From the NCBI RefSeq assembly GCF_947077765.1, contig NZ_CAMTTF010000008.1, positions 54,856 to 118,855 of the forward strand: 64,000 nt of DNA, read 5' to 3'. Made by a program: the position numbers and the translations under genes. The stretch's first letter is position 1, and every line of letters starts with the position of its first letter. The DNA comes from Salinibacter grassmerensis. GTDB taxonomy: Bacteria; Bacteroidota; Rhodothermia; Rhodothermales; Salinibacteraceae. Below are positions 44,380 to 53,325 of the stretch, piece after piece. The notes under the pieces were generated by a model. That model had not been told where the DNA came from. It was given only the letters and a program-made list of their open reading frames with translations, and ran no database searches.

Positions 44380-47300
44380 ATGGACATCGATCGCTATGAG
44401 CCCACCCACCCGGTTCGGTTCGTCACCGCCACGAGTCTGTTCGACGGGCACGACGCGGCGATCAACATCATGCGCCGCATCCTGCAGCAGACGGGTGCGG
44501 AGGTGATTCACCTGGGCCACAACCGCTCGGTGCAGGAGATCGTGGACACGGCCATCGAAGAAGACGCGCAGGGCATCGCCGTGTCGAGTTATCAGGGCGG
44601 GCACATGGAGTACTTCAAGTACATGCACGACCTGCTCCAGGAACGGGGGGCAGGCCATATTCGCGTGTACGGGGGCGGCGGTGGCGTCATCGTGGCCGAG
44701 GAGAAGGTGGAACTGGAGGACTACGGCATCGCCCACATCTACTCCCCGGACGAGGGGATGGACATGGGGCTCCAGGGCATGATCAACGACATGGTGGAGG
44801 AGTGCGACTTCCCGGTCGCAGACGCCGATTTCCACGTGCCGGACGACGTTCCGATGCGGGATGCTCGGGCCGTGGCCCGAAACCTCACGCGCGTTGAGGC
44901 GCCGGAGCCAGAACGGGCGGCGGTGGTCGTGGGGGCGTCGGAAGAGGGGGACGACGTGGAGGCGTCGCCAACCGAGGGGAAGCCGCGGGGCGACGGCCAC
45001 ACCGAATCGCTGAGTGCGGACGACCTGAGCGTAGGGGGAGCGCGGGCGCCAACCCTGGGCATTACCGGGACGGGGGGCGCCGGGAAGTCGACGCTGACCG
45101 ACGAGCTGGTGCGGCGGTTCCTGAACGACCACGACGACCTGGAGGTGGCCGTGCTGTCGGTGGACCCCACGCGGCGGCGCACCGGCGGCGCGCTGCTGGG
45201 CGACCGCATCCGCATGAACGCGATCTACGGGACGAACACGGACCGCGTCTACATGCGATCGTTCGCGACGCGGGCGGCAAACCGCACGACCACGGAGGCC
45301 CTCAAGGAGGCGATCGGGGTGTGCCAGGCGGCGGATTTCGACCTGATTCTCGTGGAGACAGCCGGGATCGGGCAGAGCGACACGGCGATCGTGGACCTCA
45401 CGGACCTGACGCTCTACGTAATGACCCACGACTTCGGCGCGCCGACGCAGTTGGAGAAGATCGGCATGCTCGACCTCGCCGACTTCGTAGCGATCAACAA
45501 GTTCGAGAAGCGGGGGTCGGAGGATGCCCTCCGCGACGTCCGGAAGCAGGTGCAGCGCAACCGAATGCGGTTCGACGAGGACCCGGCGGAGATGCCGGTC
45601 TACCCGACGATGGCGTCGCGCTTCGGGGATCCGGGGGTCACGCGCCTCTACCTCGGGCTGCTCGACCGCCTGAACGAGGGCTTCGACTTCGAGCGCGAGT
45701 CGGGCACGTACGATTGGGACGAGGTGCCCGAGCCGGACCCGTCGGAGGTCGCGATTATCCCGCCGGACCGGCAGCGCTACCTCGGCGAGATTGCGGAGAC
45801 CTGCGACGAGTACCACGACTGGGTGGAGCAGCAGGTAGCGTACGCCCGGAAGTGGGGGGAGGCGAGGGGCGCGCGCCAGCAGGTGGAGGACTGGGCGCCG
45901 GAAGACCAGGACCAGATTGCCGGGCGGCTCGACGAGATGGAGGCGCACTGGTGGGACAAGCTCGACAAACGGTGCAAGGAGATCCTGGAGAATTGGGACG
46001 ACCTGGCCGAGGAGTACCGGCAGGAGGAGTTCACCTACACGGTGCGGGGGCGCGACTTCACGGTGCCGCTCTACCGCGAGAGCCTCAGCGGCACCCAAAT
46101 CCCGCGCGTTGCCCTGCCGCAGACCGACGCCCCGGGCGAGCGGCTGGAATTCGCCCTCACCGAAAACCTGCCCGGGTACTTTCCCTTCACGGCGGGCGTC
46201 TTTCCGTTCAAGCGGGAGGGGGAGATGCCGACCCGCCAGTTTGCGGGGGAAGGGTCCCCCGAACGCACGAACCGCCGCTTCCATCTCGTCTCGCAGGGGG
46301 ACGAGGCAAACCGCCTCTCTACGGCCTTCGACAGCGTCACCCTCTACGGCCGCGACCCCGCCGAGCGCCCTGACATCTACGGCAAGGTCGGCAACGCCGG
46401 TGTGTCCATCTGCACGCTCGACGACATGAAGAAGCTCTTTTCGGGCTTCGACCTCTGCGACCGCAAGACGAGCGTGTCGATGACCATCAACGGGCCGGCG
46501 CCGATGCTGATGGCGATGTTCTTCAACGCGGCCATCGACCAGCAGGTCGAGAAGCACCTGCGCGAGGCGGGCCGGTGGGAGGAGGTCGAGGCAGCGATCG
46601 ACGACCACCTGGGCGACGACCGCCCCGAATACGTGCCGTACGGGCCCGACGGCCGCGAGGACGAGTTGCCGGAAACCCACGACGGCAGCGGGCTTGGGCT
46701 GCTCGGCACCAGCGGCGAGGAGCTCGTGGAGTGGGGCGTCCTCGACCGCGAGACGTACGAGGAGATCAAGGCCGACACCCTCCACACGGTTCGGGGCACG
46801 GTGCAGGCCGACATCCTAAAAGAGGATCAGGCGCAGAACACCTGCATCTTCTCCACGGACTTCGCCCTCCGGCTGATGGGCGACATCCAGCAGTACTTCA
46901 TCGACTGGGACGTCCGCAACTACTACTCCGTCTCCATTTCCGGCTACCACATCGCCGAGGCTGGCGCCAACCCGATCACGCAGCTGGCCTTCACGCTGGC
47001 CAACGGCTTCACGTACGTGGAGTACTATCTGAGCCGGGGCATGGACATCGATGACTTTGCCCAGAACCTCTCGTTCTTCTTCTCGAACGGGATGGACCCG
47101 GAGTACAGTGTCATCGGGCGGGTGGCGCGGCGCATCTGGGCGGTGGCGATGAAGGAGCTCTACGGCGCCAACGAACGGAGCCAGAAGCTCAAGTACCACA
47201 TCCAGACCTCCGGCCGCAGCCTGCACGCCGAGGAGATTCAGTTCAACGACATCCGCACCACACTGCAGGCGCTCATGGCGGTCTACGACAACTGCAACTC

Positions 47301-47898
47301 GCTCCACACCAACGCCTACGACGAGGCCATCACCACGCCGACGGAGGAGAGCGTGCGGCGCGCCATCGCGATCCAGCTCATCATCAACAAGGAGCTGGGA
47401 ATGACGAAGAACGAAAACCCGCTGCAAGGGTCGTACATCATTGAGGAGCTGACGGACCTCGTGGAGGAGGCCGTGCTGCACGAGTTCGAGCGCCTAAACA
47501 ATCGCGGCGGCGTGCTCGGGGCGATGGAGTCGATGTACCAGCGGGGCAAGATCCAGCAGGAGTCGATGAAGCTGGAGGAGTCGAAGCACTCCGGCGACCG
47601 CCCGGTGGTGGGCGTCAACACTTTCCTGCGCGATGAAGACGACGACGCGTCGGGGACGGAGGAGGTGGACCTGATGCGCTCGTCCGACGACGAGAAGCAG
47701 CACCAGCTCCACAACCTGAAGGCGTTTCAGGGGCGCTACGCCGACAAGAACGAGGCCGCGCTTGCGGAGCTTAAGGAGGCGGCCCGCGAGGACGAAAACA
47801 CGTTCGAGGTGCTGATGGAGGCGGTCAAGTACTGCTCCCTCGGGCAGATCACGGAGGCGCTCTTCGAGGTCGGGGGGGAGTACCGGCGCAACATGTAA
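44380..47898 (+). CDS. icmF: Fused isobutyryl-CoA mutase (IcmF)
   Basis: 1172 residues in three parts. The N-terminal cobalamin-binding domain has [11 protein letters not shown] (19-29) in place of the usual DxHxxG, as is normal for IcmF. The central MeaB-like G3E chaperone GTPase has P-loop GTGGAGKST (230-238), ETAGIGQSD and NKFEKRG. The C-terminal radical mutase TIM-barrel has [33 protein letters not shown] and NALD-like [13 protein letters not shown]. The enzyme interconverts isobutyryl-CoA and n-butyryl-CoA with B12, and the G-domain gates cofactor loading. A linker of about 60 acidic residues joins the first two parts. The gene stands alone, with pirin downstream on the opposite strand. 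Confidence 0.94.
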   Translation: MDIDRYEPTHPVRFVTATSLFDGHDAAINIMRRILQQTGAEVIHLGHNRSVQEIVDTAIEEDAQGIAVSSYQGGHMEYFKYMHDLLQERGAGHIRVYGGGGGVIVAEEKVELEDYGIAHIYSPDEGMDMGLQGMINDMVEECDFPVADADFHVPDDVPMRDARAVARNLTRVEAPEPERAAVVVGASEEGDDVEASPTEGKPRGDGHTESLSADDLSVGGARAPTLGITGTGGAGKSTLTDELVRRFLNDHDDLEVAVLSVDPTRRRTGGALLGDRIRMNAIYGTNTDRVYMRSFATRAANRTTTEALKEAIGVCQAADFDLILVETAGIGQSDTAIVDLTDLTLYVMTHDFGAPTQLEKIGMLDLADFVAINKFEKRGSEDALRDVRKQVQRNRMRFDEDPAEMPVYPTMASRFGDPGVTRLYLGLLDRLNEGFDFERESGTYDWDEVPEPDPSEVAIIPPDRQRYLGEIAETCDEYHDWVEQQVAYARKWGEARGARQQVEDWAPEDQDQIAGRLDEMEAHWWDKLDKRCKEILENWDDLAEEYRQEEFTYTVRGRDFTVPLYRESLSGTQIPRVALPQTDAPGERLEFALTENLPGYFPFTAGVFPFKREGEMPTRQFAGEGSPERTNRRFHLVSQGDEANRLSTAFDSVTLYGRDPAERPDIYGKVGNAGVSICTLDDMKKLFSGFDLCDRKTSVSMTINGPAPMLMAMFFNAAIDQQVEKHLREAGRWEEVEAAIDDHLGDDRPEYVPYGPDGREDELPETHDGSGLGLLGTSGEELVEWGVLDRETYEEIKADTLHTVRGTVQADILKEDQAQNTCIFSTDFALRLMGDIQQYFIDWDVRNYYSVSISGYHIAEAGANPITQLAFTLANGFTYVEYYLSRGMDIDDFAQNLSFFFSNGMDPEYSVIGRVARRIWAVAMKELYGANERSQKLKYHIQTSGRSLHAEEIQFNDIRTTLQALMAVYDNCNSLHTNAYDEAITTPTEESVRRAIAIQLIINKELGMTKNENPLQGSYIIEELTDLVEEAVLHEFERLNNRGGVLGAMESMYQRGKIQQESMKLEESKHSGDRPVVGVNTFLRDEDDDASGTEEVDLMRSSDDEKQHQLHNLKAFQGRYADKNEAALAELKEAAREDENTFEVLMEAVKYCSLGQITEALFEVGGEYRRNM

Positions 47899-47915
47899 AA
47901 AGTCCCCTGCCGACT

Positions 47916-48689
47916 CTATTTCCAGAGGAGGGGTGTCTCCATGTTTAGGTCGAAGAGCAAGGCTTCGGTCTCGGCTCCGAACGTAAGGTGAAGCGCGTCG
48001 GTGTTGGTAACCCCGGCGCCGTCGCCACTTTCCAGGGAGCGGCCGGCAACTTCCAGGTCCCCGTCCACGACCTGGATCCAGGCCCCACGGTTTACCCCCA
48101 AATCGTGCTCGACCCGATCCCCTGCGTCAAACAGGCCTGCGTAGATGTAGGCGTCGGTGTTTACGGGCATCGGGCCGTTCGGACCGGCCTCTTCGGCGGT
48201 GTACGGGGCCACGTAGCAGCGGAACTGCCCCTGTCGCTCGTCGGGTGAAAACCCACGCTCGTGATAAGCAAAGTCGGTCCCGGCCCGGTCCGGAACGAGC
48301 CACATCTGATAGTTGTGCTCGACGACGTCGTGGTGATTCTCCTCGGAGTGGACCATTCCCTCGCTTCCAGCGCTGATGAGCTGCATCTCCCCGGCCGAGA
48401 TGCCGGCCTCGTGGCCCTGGTCGTCGCCGTGGGTCAGCGTGCCCGACGAGACGTACGTGACGATTTCCGCGTCGCGGTGCGGGTGTGCGGAGAACCCCTC
48501 GTGGGGCTGGATGTGGTTCTCCACCATCACACGCAGCGGCCCGAAATGCATCCAGTCCGGGTCGTGGTAGTTCGCGAACGAGAAGGTCATCCAGTTGTCG
48601 GTCCACCCCATGTCTTCAAAGCCCCGCTCGTCACTGCGACGGAGGCGAATGGTGGGGGCGTCGGGGCCGGCAGCCGTCGAGGCATTCAT
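47916..48689 (-). CDS. Pirin-family protein
   Basis: 257 residues with two cupin halves. The N-terminal metal site pattern HEGFSAHPHRDAEIVTYV and GTLTHGDDQG is typical of bacterial pirins (YhhW group), and MQLISAGSEGMVHSE follows. Bacterial relatives can act as quercetin 2,3-dioxygenases; the true substrate is unknown. It converges with icmF and lies 53 bp downstream of the OYE gene on the same strand, probably in one operon with it. Confidence 0.9.
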   Translation of the reverse strand: MNASTAAGPDAPTIRLRRSDERGFEDMGWTDNWMTFSFANYHDPDWMHFGPLRVMVENHIQPHEGFSAHPHRDAEIVTYVSSGTLTHGDDQGHEAGISAGEMQLISAGSEGMVHSEENHHDVVEHNYQMWLVPDRAGTDFAYHERGFSPDERQGQFRCYVAPYTAEEAGPNGPMPVNTDAYIYAGLFDAGDRVEHDLGVNRGAWIQVVDGDLEVAGRSLESGDGAGVTNTDALHLTFGAETEALLFDLNMETPLLWK

Positions 48690-48742
48690 GGTTGGGCGAG
48701 GGACGAAGAGGGATAGGGGAAGGGTACAAACGGGAGTGTCAA

Positions 48743-49891
48743 CTACCCGCGGGGAGCCAGCTCAGCCAGGGACTCGAGCGTGTCGATGGTCTCGCCGTTC
48801 TGGAGCTCCTCCCAGGTGGGGTAGTCCGTGTACCCGCGCTCGTCTCCGTTATAGAAAGTCTCCTCGTCGGGCACGTTGATGGGCAGGCCCTCTTGGAGAC
48901 GCTGGGGCAGGTCGGGGTTGGCCAGGAAGGCACGTCCGAAGGCCACAAGCTGGGCGTATCCGCGCTCGATGGCGTCGGCGGCGGAATTGGTGTCGTAGTT
49001 GCCGTTGGCGACGAGCGCCCCGTCGAAGGCCTCCCGGACGCCGCCGAAGACATCGGCCGCTTCTCCGTCGCCGGCCACGGGCGGCTTGGGGGCGTCCGGC
49101 TCCACGAGGTGGACGTACGCCAGGTCAAACTCGTCGGCCGTTGCCGCCGCCCCGCGAAACGTAGCCTCTGGCGTGTCGTCGTAGATCCCGTGAATGGGAG
49201 CGAGGGGCGAGAGGCGCACGCCCACCCGGTCCGACGTCCACACGTCCGTCACGGCGGTCATCACCTCCCGCAGAAAGCGCAGGCGGTCGTCGAGCGACCC
49301 TCCGTAGCGGTCGGTGCGGTTGTTGGTGCCGGAGCGAAGGAATTGGTCGATGAGGTACCCATTTGCTCCGTGGATCTCCACGCCGTCGAACCCGGCTCGC
49401 TGAGCATTCTCGGCGCCCCGGCGGTACTGCTCCACGATCTCCGGAACCTCCTCCGTCTCCAGGGGACGGGGCGTCTCGAAGGAGACCATGTCCAGATCCG
49501 GCGTGATGACTTGTCCTTCAGCGGGAATGGGGGAGGGGGCGACGGGCTTCTCGCCGTCGTGGTACAGGGAGTGCGAAATGCGCCCCACGTGCCAGAGCTG
49601 TAGAAAAATGCGCCCCCCGGCCTCGTGGACCGCGTCGGTAACCCTCTTCCATCCATCCACCTGCGCGTCGGAGTAAATACCCGGTGTGCGCGGGTAGCCC
49701 TGTCCCTTGGGCGCGACCTGTGTGGCCTCGCTCACGATGAAGGCGGCGTCGGCGCGCTGGCGGTAGTAGGTCGCGTTCATCTCTGCGGGTGCGTTTCCCT
49801 CGGCGGCCCGGTTTCGCGTGAGTGGTGCCATCGCCACACGGTGCGGAAGCGTGAGGGGGCCGAGGTCCAAGTCATCGAAGAGAGAAGCCAC
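48743..49891 (-). CDS. Old Yellow Enzyme family alkene reductase
   Basis: 382 residues from GTG 49889-49891. OYE features include MAPLTRNRAAEG, IFLQLWHVGRISH, the substrate-binding pair in HGANGYLIDQFLR (His174, Asn177), RTDRYGGSLDDRLRF and the FMN-phosphate loop VAFGRAFLANPDLP. Such enzymes reduce alpha,beta-unsaturated aldehydes, ketones and nitro compounds with NAD(P)H. The longer frame to 49936 adds MGLRYCSCAPPPLFL only. It shares a divergent promoter region with the quinone-reductase-like gene at 50190, where two matching operators lie. Confidence 0.93.
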   Translation of the reverse strand: MASLFDDLDLGPLTLPHRVAMAPLTRNRAAEGNAPAEMNATYYRQRADAAFIVSEATQVAPKGQGYPRTPGIYSDAQVDGWKRVTDAVHEAGGRIFLQLWHVGRISHSLYHDGEKPVAPSPIPAEGQVITPDLDMVSFETPRPLETEEVPEIVEQYRRGAENAQRAGFDGVEIHGANGYLIDQFLRSGTNNRTDRYGGSLDDRLRFLREVMTAVTDVWTSDRVGVRLSPLAPIHGIYDDTPEATFRGAAATADEFDLAYVHLVEPDAPKPPVAGDGEAADVFGGVREAFDGALVANGNYDTNSAADAIERGYAQLVAFGRAFLANPDLPQRLQEGLPINVPDEETFYNGDERGYTDYPTWEELQNGETIDTLESLAELAPRG

Positions 49892-49948
49892 GAGGAAAAG
49901 GGGGGGTGGTGCGCAAGAACAATATCTCAGTCCCATATACCCGGTTTA

Positions 49949-49964
49949 TGAAACGTACGTTCCA
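49949..49964. promoter_or_regulatory. 16-bp palindromic operator, copy 1 (OYE/oxidoreductase intergenic)
   Basis: The sequence TGAAACGTACGTTCCA is a palindrome with one mismatched pair (A opposite C at the third position). It matches copy 2 (50018-50033) at 12 of 16 positions, giving consensus TGRAACGWWCRTTCCA. It lies 58 bp upstream of the OYE start codon, suiting repression of that gene. The regulator is not in the window. Confidence 0.6.
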
Positions 49965-50017
49965 GTACCGCCGGCCGATTTCGCGCGTTCTCCGAACAGG
50001 CAAAGATGCGGTCAATC

Positions 50018-50033
50018 TGGAACGATCATTCCA
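50018..50033. promoter_or_regulatory. 16-bp palindromic operator, copy 2
   Basis: TGGAACGATCATTCCA, extended by one more paired step on each side within TCTGGAACGATCATTCCAGA (50016-50035). It is the second copy of the TGRAACGWWCRTTCCA site, 69 bp centre to centre from copy 1, and lies 157 bp upstream of the 50190 gene. Two copies between divergent oxidoreductase genes suggest shared control, perhaps by a TetR- or HxlR-type repressor. Confidence 0.6.
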
Positions 50034-50189
50034 GATGTCGCGCTCAATGACGTGTTGTTTGTGCTAGCACCCCAAAAATAGTGCCCAAGGCCCCCACACC
50101 GAGAACTGCGGATCGGGCGTTGCCATAGGTCCTCTCATCCCGCTCGCAATGTATAGCTAGTTCCGTCCTCACAGATACAGTTTCTTCTC

Positions 50190-51212
50190 ATGAACGCCAT
50201 TGAACTCCACCCCAGCGGCGATGCCTTTAATGCCTTAGAGCCTACGGAGCGTCCCCGTCCGGAGCCCGGACCGGGGCAGGTGCGCGTGCGGCTCCGGGCC
50301 GCGTCCATCAATTACCGGGACCTGTCGATTGCCTGGGGGACGTATCCGGGGCAGCAGGACGCGCCCGTCGTCCCGCTCTCCGACGGGGCCGGGGTTGTAG
50401 ATGCTGTGGGGGAGGGGGTGACGCGCTTCAAGGAAGGCGACCGGGTGGTGAATACCTTCTCGCAGGTGCCGCCCGATGCCCCGCCGTCTGCGTCCCGGCA
50501 GGCCCTCGGCGCTCCGCTCGACGGCACCCTGTCGGAGTTTCAGGTCTTCCACGAAAGCGGGGTTTTGCCCGTGCCCGATTCCCTCTCCTTCGAGGAGGCC
50601 GCCACGTTGCCGTGCGCGGCCCACACCGCCTGGCACGCCCTCTTTGGGGCGGGCACGCCCGTCCAGCCCGGTCAGACGGTTCTGATGTTGGGGACGGGTG
50701 GGGTGTCCATCTTTGCCCTGCAGTTTGCGAAGGCCGCCGGCGCCCGGACGCTCATCACCTCGTCCAGCGACGACAAGCTGGAGCGCGCCCGTGCCCTTGG
50801 GGCCGACGAGACCATCAACTACGAGCGCACGCCCGACTGGCACGAGCCCGTCCTGGAGCGGACCGACGGGGACGGGGTGGACTGCGTGGTCGAGGTGGGA
50901 GGCACCGGCACGCTGGGCCGCTCCTTTCAGGCCGTCGCGCCGGAGGGCAAGATCGGACTCATCGGGGTGCTCACCGACGCGGACGAAAACCCGAACCCAC
51001 AGATGCTCATGCAGCGCCGAGGGCATTTGCACGGCATCTACGTAGGCTCGATCGACCATCCGCGCGACTCCTTTGCGGCCATGAACGCCGCGATTGAGGC
51101 CAACGCCATTCAGCCGGTCGTGGATCGGACGTTCCCGATGGATGAGGCGCAAGAGGCGTACCGCTACCAGGCCGACCAGGCCCACTTCGGAAAGGTTGTC
51201 ATCTCAATCTAG
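50190..51212 (+). CDS. Quinone-reductase-like medium-chain dehydrogenase (MDR family)
   Basis: 340 residues. The MDR fold is clear: an N-terminal GroES-like domain (RVRLRAASINYRDLSIAWG, LSDGAGVVDAVGEGV), then the Rossmann motif MLGTGGVSIFALQFAKAAGA, TSSSDDKLERARALGADETINY and VVDRTFPMDEAQEAYRY. No structural-zinc Cys cluster is seen, so it is of the zinc-free NADPH:quinone reductase type. It diverges from the OYE gene, sharing two operators, which suggests a role in removing reactive electrophiles or quinones. Confidence 0.9.
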   Translation: MNAIELHPSGDAFNALEPTERPRPEPGPGQVRVRLRAASINYRDLSIAWGTYPGQQDAPVVPLSDGAGVVDAVGEGVTRFKEGDRVVNTFSQVPPDAPPSASRQALGAPLDGTLSEFQVFHESGVLPVPDSLSFEEAATLPCAAHTAWHALFGAGTPVQPGQTVLMLGTGGVSIFALQFAKAAGARTLITSSSDDKLERARALGADETINYERTPDWHEPVLERTDGDGVDCVVEVGGTGTLGRSFQAVAPEGKIGLIGVLTDADENPNPQMLMQRRGHLHGIYVGSIDHPRDSFAAMNAAIEANAIQPVVDRTFPMDEAQEAYRYQADQAHFGKVVISI

Positions 51213-51352
51213 GTCCCGAAAGCAGACCCGGCTCAGAGAGAATGGGTGTTTGAGAATCGTTGCGGACGAAGGCATCGGCGGGGCAACGAAGCGCTGGACG
51301 GCACGTACCGTAAACCGACAAGTGTTGTCCCACGGAGCCTTCCCTGCAATCT

Positions 51353-53200
51353 GTGCTCGATCCTCAAATCCTCACCCGCCCCGGGACCGTCCTTCTCGAC
51401 TCGGCGCGACCCGACGCCGAAAACCGGTGGAGCTACGGCTTTACGGCACCGAAGCGCGTCCACACCGCGTCAACCGCGGCGGATGTGCAAGGACTGGTCG
51501 AAACGCTCCAGAGAGAAACGACCCGCGGCAACTACGTCGCGGGGTATTTTTCGTACGAGGCTGGATACCCGTTCGTAGACCTCGAGATTCCGGAGCGGGC
51601 CGATTCCACCCTCGCGTGGTTTGGCGTCTATGACGCGCCGCGCCGCCTTGCGCCGGCGGATGTGGAGGCGGGCCTGAAGACCCTCGACGCGCGCCCTGCC
51701 GTCGAGGACGTTCGGCTGGGCGTCTCGGAGTCGGACTACATCGACGACGTCCGGGCGGTCCGGCGCCACATCGGTCAGGGCAACGTGTACCAGATCAACT
51801 ACACGGCCCCGCTTCGCTTCCATGTGAAAGGCGACCCGCGAGGCCTCTATCGTCGCCTGCGGGGTCGCCAACGCGTCCCATACGGGGCATATCTCCACTG
51901 TGGCGACCGCCAGATCCTGTCCCTATCCCCGGAGCTGTTCTTTCGGCGTGCGGGCGACCGGCTGGTGACCCGGCCCATGAAAGGCACCATCCGCCGCGGT
52001 CGAACGCAAGTTGAGGATCAGGCCCTGCGGGAGGAGCTCGCCGCCGACCCGAAGAACCGGGCGGAGAACCTGATGATTGTCGACCTGCTCCGCAACGACC
52101 TGTCGGTATGCTCCCGCCCGGGGACAGTCACGGTGCCGTCCCTCTACGAAACGGAGCCGTACCGGACGGTTACGCAGATGACGTCCACCGTTGAGGGGCG
52201 CCTCCAAGACGATGCGGGCCTCGCCGAGGTGCTCCGCGCGCTCTTTCCGTGCGGCTCGATCACCGGCGCCCCCAAGCGCCGCGCCATGCGGATCATTCGA
52301 GACCTGGAGGCGGGCCCCCGCGGCGTCTATTGTGGGGCCGTCGGCATGGCGGGCCCGGACGATACGGCGGCCTTCAATGTCGCCATCCGCACCGCCGTCA
52401 TCGACGGGAGCGAGGGCACGATGGGCATTGGCAGCGGCATCGTGTGGGATTCCGATCCGGCGGCCGAGTACGAGGAGTGTGCCCTCAAGGGCAACTTCCT
52501 GACGCAGGATCGGTCCGTGCAGACGCACTCGACGACGCCCCCCGACGACGACCTGAAGCTCATCGAAACGATGCGCGCCGACGGTGAGCAGGTCCTGCTT
52601 TTTGACCGGCACGTCGCGCGTCTTGCCCGTTCGGCGGACTACTTCTCGTTCCCGTTCGACGAGGCACGGTTTCGGTGTCGTGCCCGGCGGGCCGTGGCCC
52701 GGGCTGAGGAGGGACAGAGCGTCAAGGTTCGTGCGACGCTCGACCGGTGGGGACGCATTGCGGTCCAGGTCACCCCGATTCAGGAGGCCTCCGGCGGGGT
52801 GTGGCGGCTGACCGTCGCGGAGGAACGGGTGGACCGTTCCGATCCGCTGTTCTACCACAAAACCACGCGGCGCGGCCTGTACGATCGCGCCCTGCGGGCG
52901 GCCCGTGACACTGGGTTCGACGAGGCGATTCTCCTGAATCAGGAGGGGCAAGTCACCGAGGGCGCCTACAGCAACGTGTTCGTCCAGCAGGGCGATGCGC
53001 TGTGGACCCCACCGGTGGAGGCTGGGTTGCTGGCGGGGGTGTACCGGGACCACGTGCTGGAGACGCGCCCGGAGGCCGCCGAGCGCCCGCTAGACCTTCA
53101 AGACCTTCGAGAGGCAGACGCCTTGTACTGCTGCAACGCAGTCCGGGGCTGGTGCAGAGCGGAGCTTGCGGTGGAGGCTGAGGCCCCCGCCCCGAGTTGA
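51353..53200 (+). CDS. pabBC: Bifunctional aminodeoxychorismate synthase I / aminodeoxychorismate lyase (PabB-PabC fusion)
   Basis: 615 residues from GTG 51353. Residues about 1-390 are PabB: GNVYQINYTAPLRF, SLSPELFFRR, PMKGTIRRG with the chorismate-enzyme Lys, and FPCGSITGAPKRRAM. Residues about 405-615 are the PLP lyase PabC: the putative PLP Lys in YHKTTRRGLYDRAL and EAILLNQEGQVTEGAYSNVF. Together they make 4-aminobenzoate for folate from chorismate and ammonia. The glutaminase PabA is not adjacent. Its end overlaps the long frame of acs by 4 bases, but the real acs start is further on. Confidence 0.93.
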   Translation: MLDPQILTRPGTVLLDSARPDAENRWSYGFTAPKRVHTASTAADVQGLVETLQRETTRGNYVAGYFSYEAGYPFVDLEIPERADSTLAWFGVYDAPRRLAPADVEAGLKTLDARPAVEDVRLGVSESDYIDDVRAVRRHIGQGNVYQINYTAPLRFHVKGDPRGLYRRLRGRQRVPYGAYLHCGDRQILSLSPELFFRRAGDRLVTRPMKGTIRRGRTQVEDQALREELAADPKNRAENLMIVDLLRNDLSVCSRPGTVTVPSLYETEPYRTVTQMTSTVEGRLQDDAGLAEVLRALFPCGSITGAPKRRAMRIIRDLEAGPRGVYCGAVGMAGPDDTAAFNVAIRTAVIDGSEGTMGIGSGIVWDSDPAAEYEECALKGNFLTQDRSVQTHSTTPPDDDLKLIETMRADGEQVLLFDRHVARLARSADYFSFPFDEARFRCRARRAVARAEEGQSVKVRATLDRWGRIAVQVTPIQEASGGVWRLTVAEERVDRSDPLFYHKTTRRGLYDRALRAARDTGFDEAILLNQEGQVTEGAYSNVFVQQGDALWTPPVEAGLLAGVYRDHVLETRPEAAERPLDLQDLREADALYCCNAVRGWCRAELAVEAEAPAPS

Positions 53201-53325
53201 AATTGGGCCCCCAAATCCCTAAAGTATCTCCCGTGGGAAGCAGGGGCAGTCTAAAGATCGAAGCCCTTCCAAACAGGGGTGCCCTTGTCCCGCTCACCAT
53301 CCCGTACATGAAACACCTGCACGTC

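Noticed and set aside
44314..46785. Long minus-strand frame (823 codons) opposite icmF
   Set aside because: The plus strand encodes an intact three-domain mutase; the opposite product is Arg/Val/His-rich without motifs.
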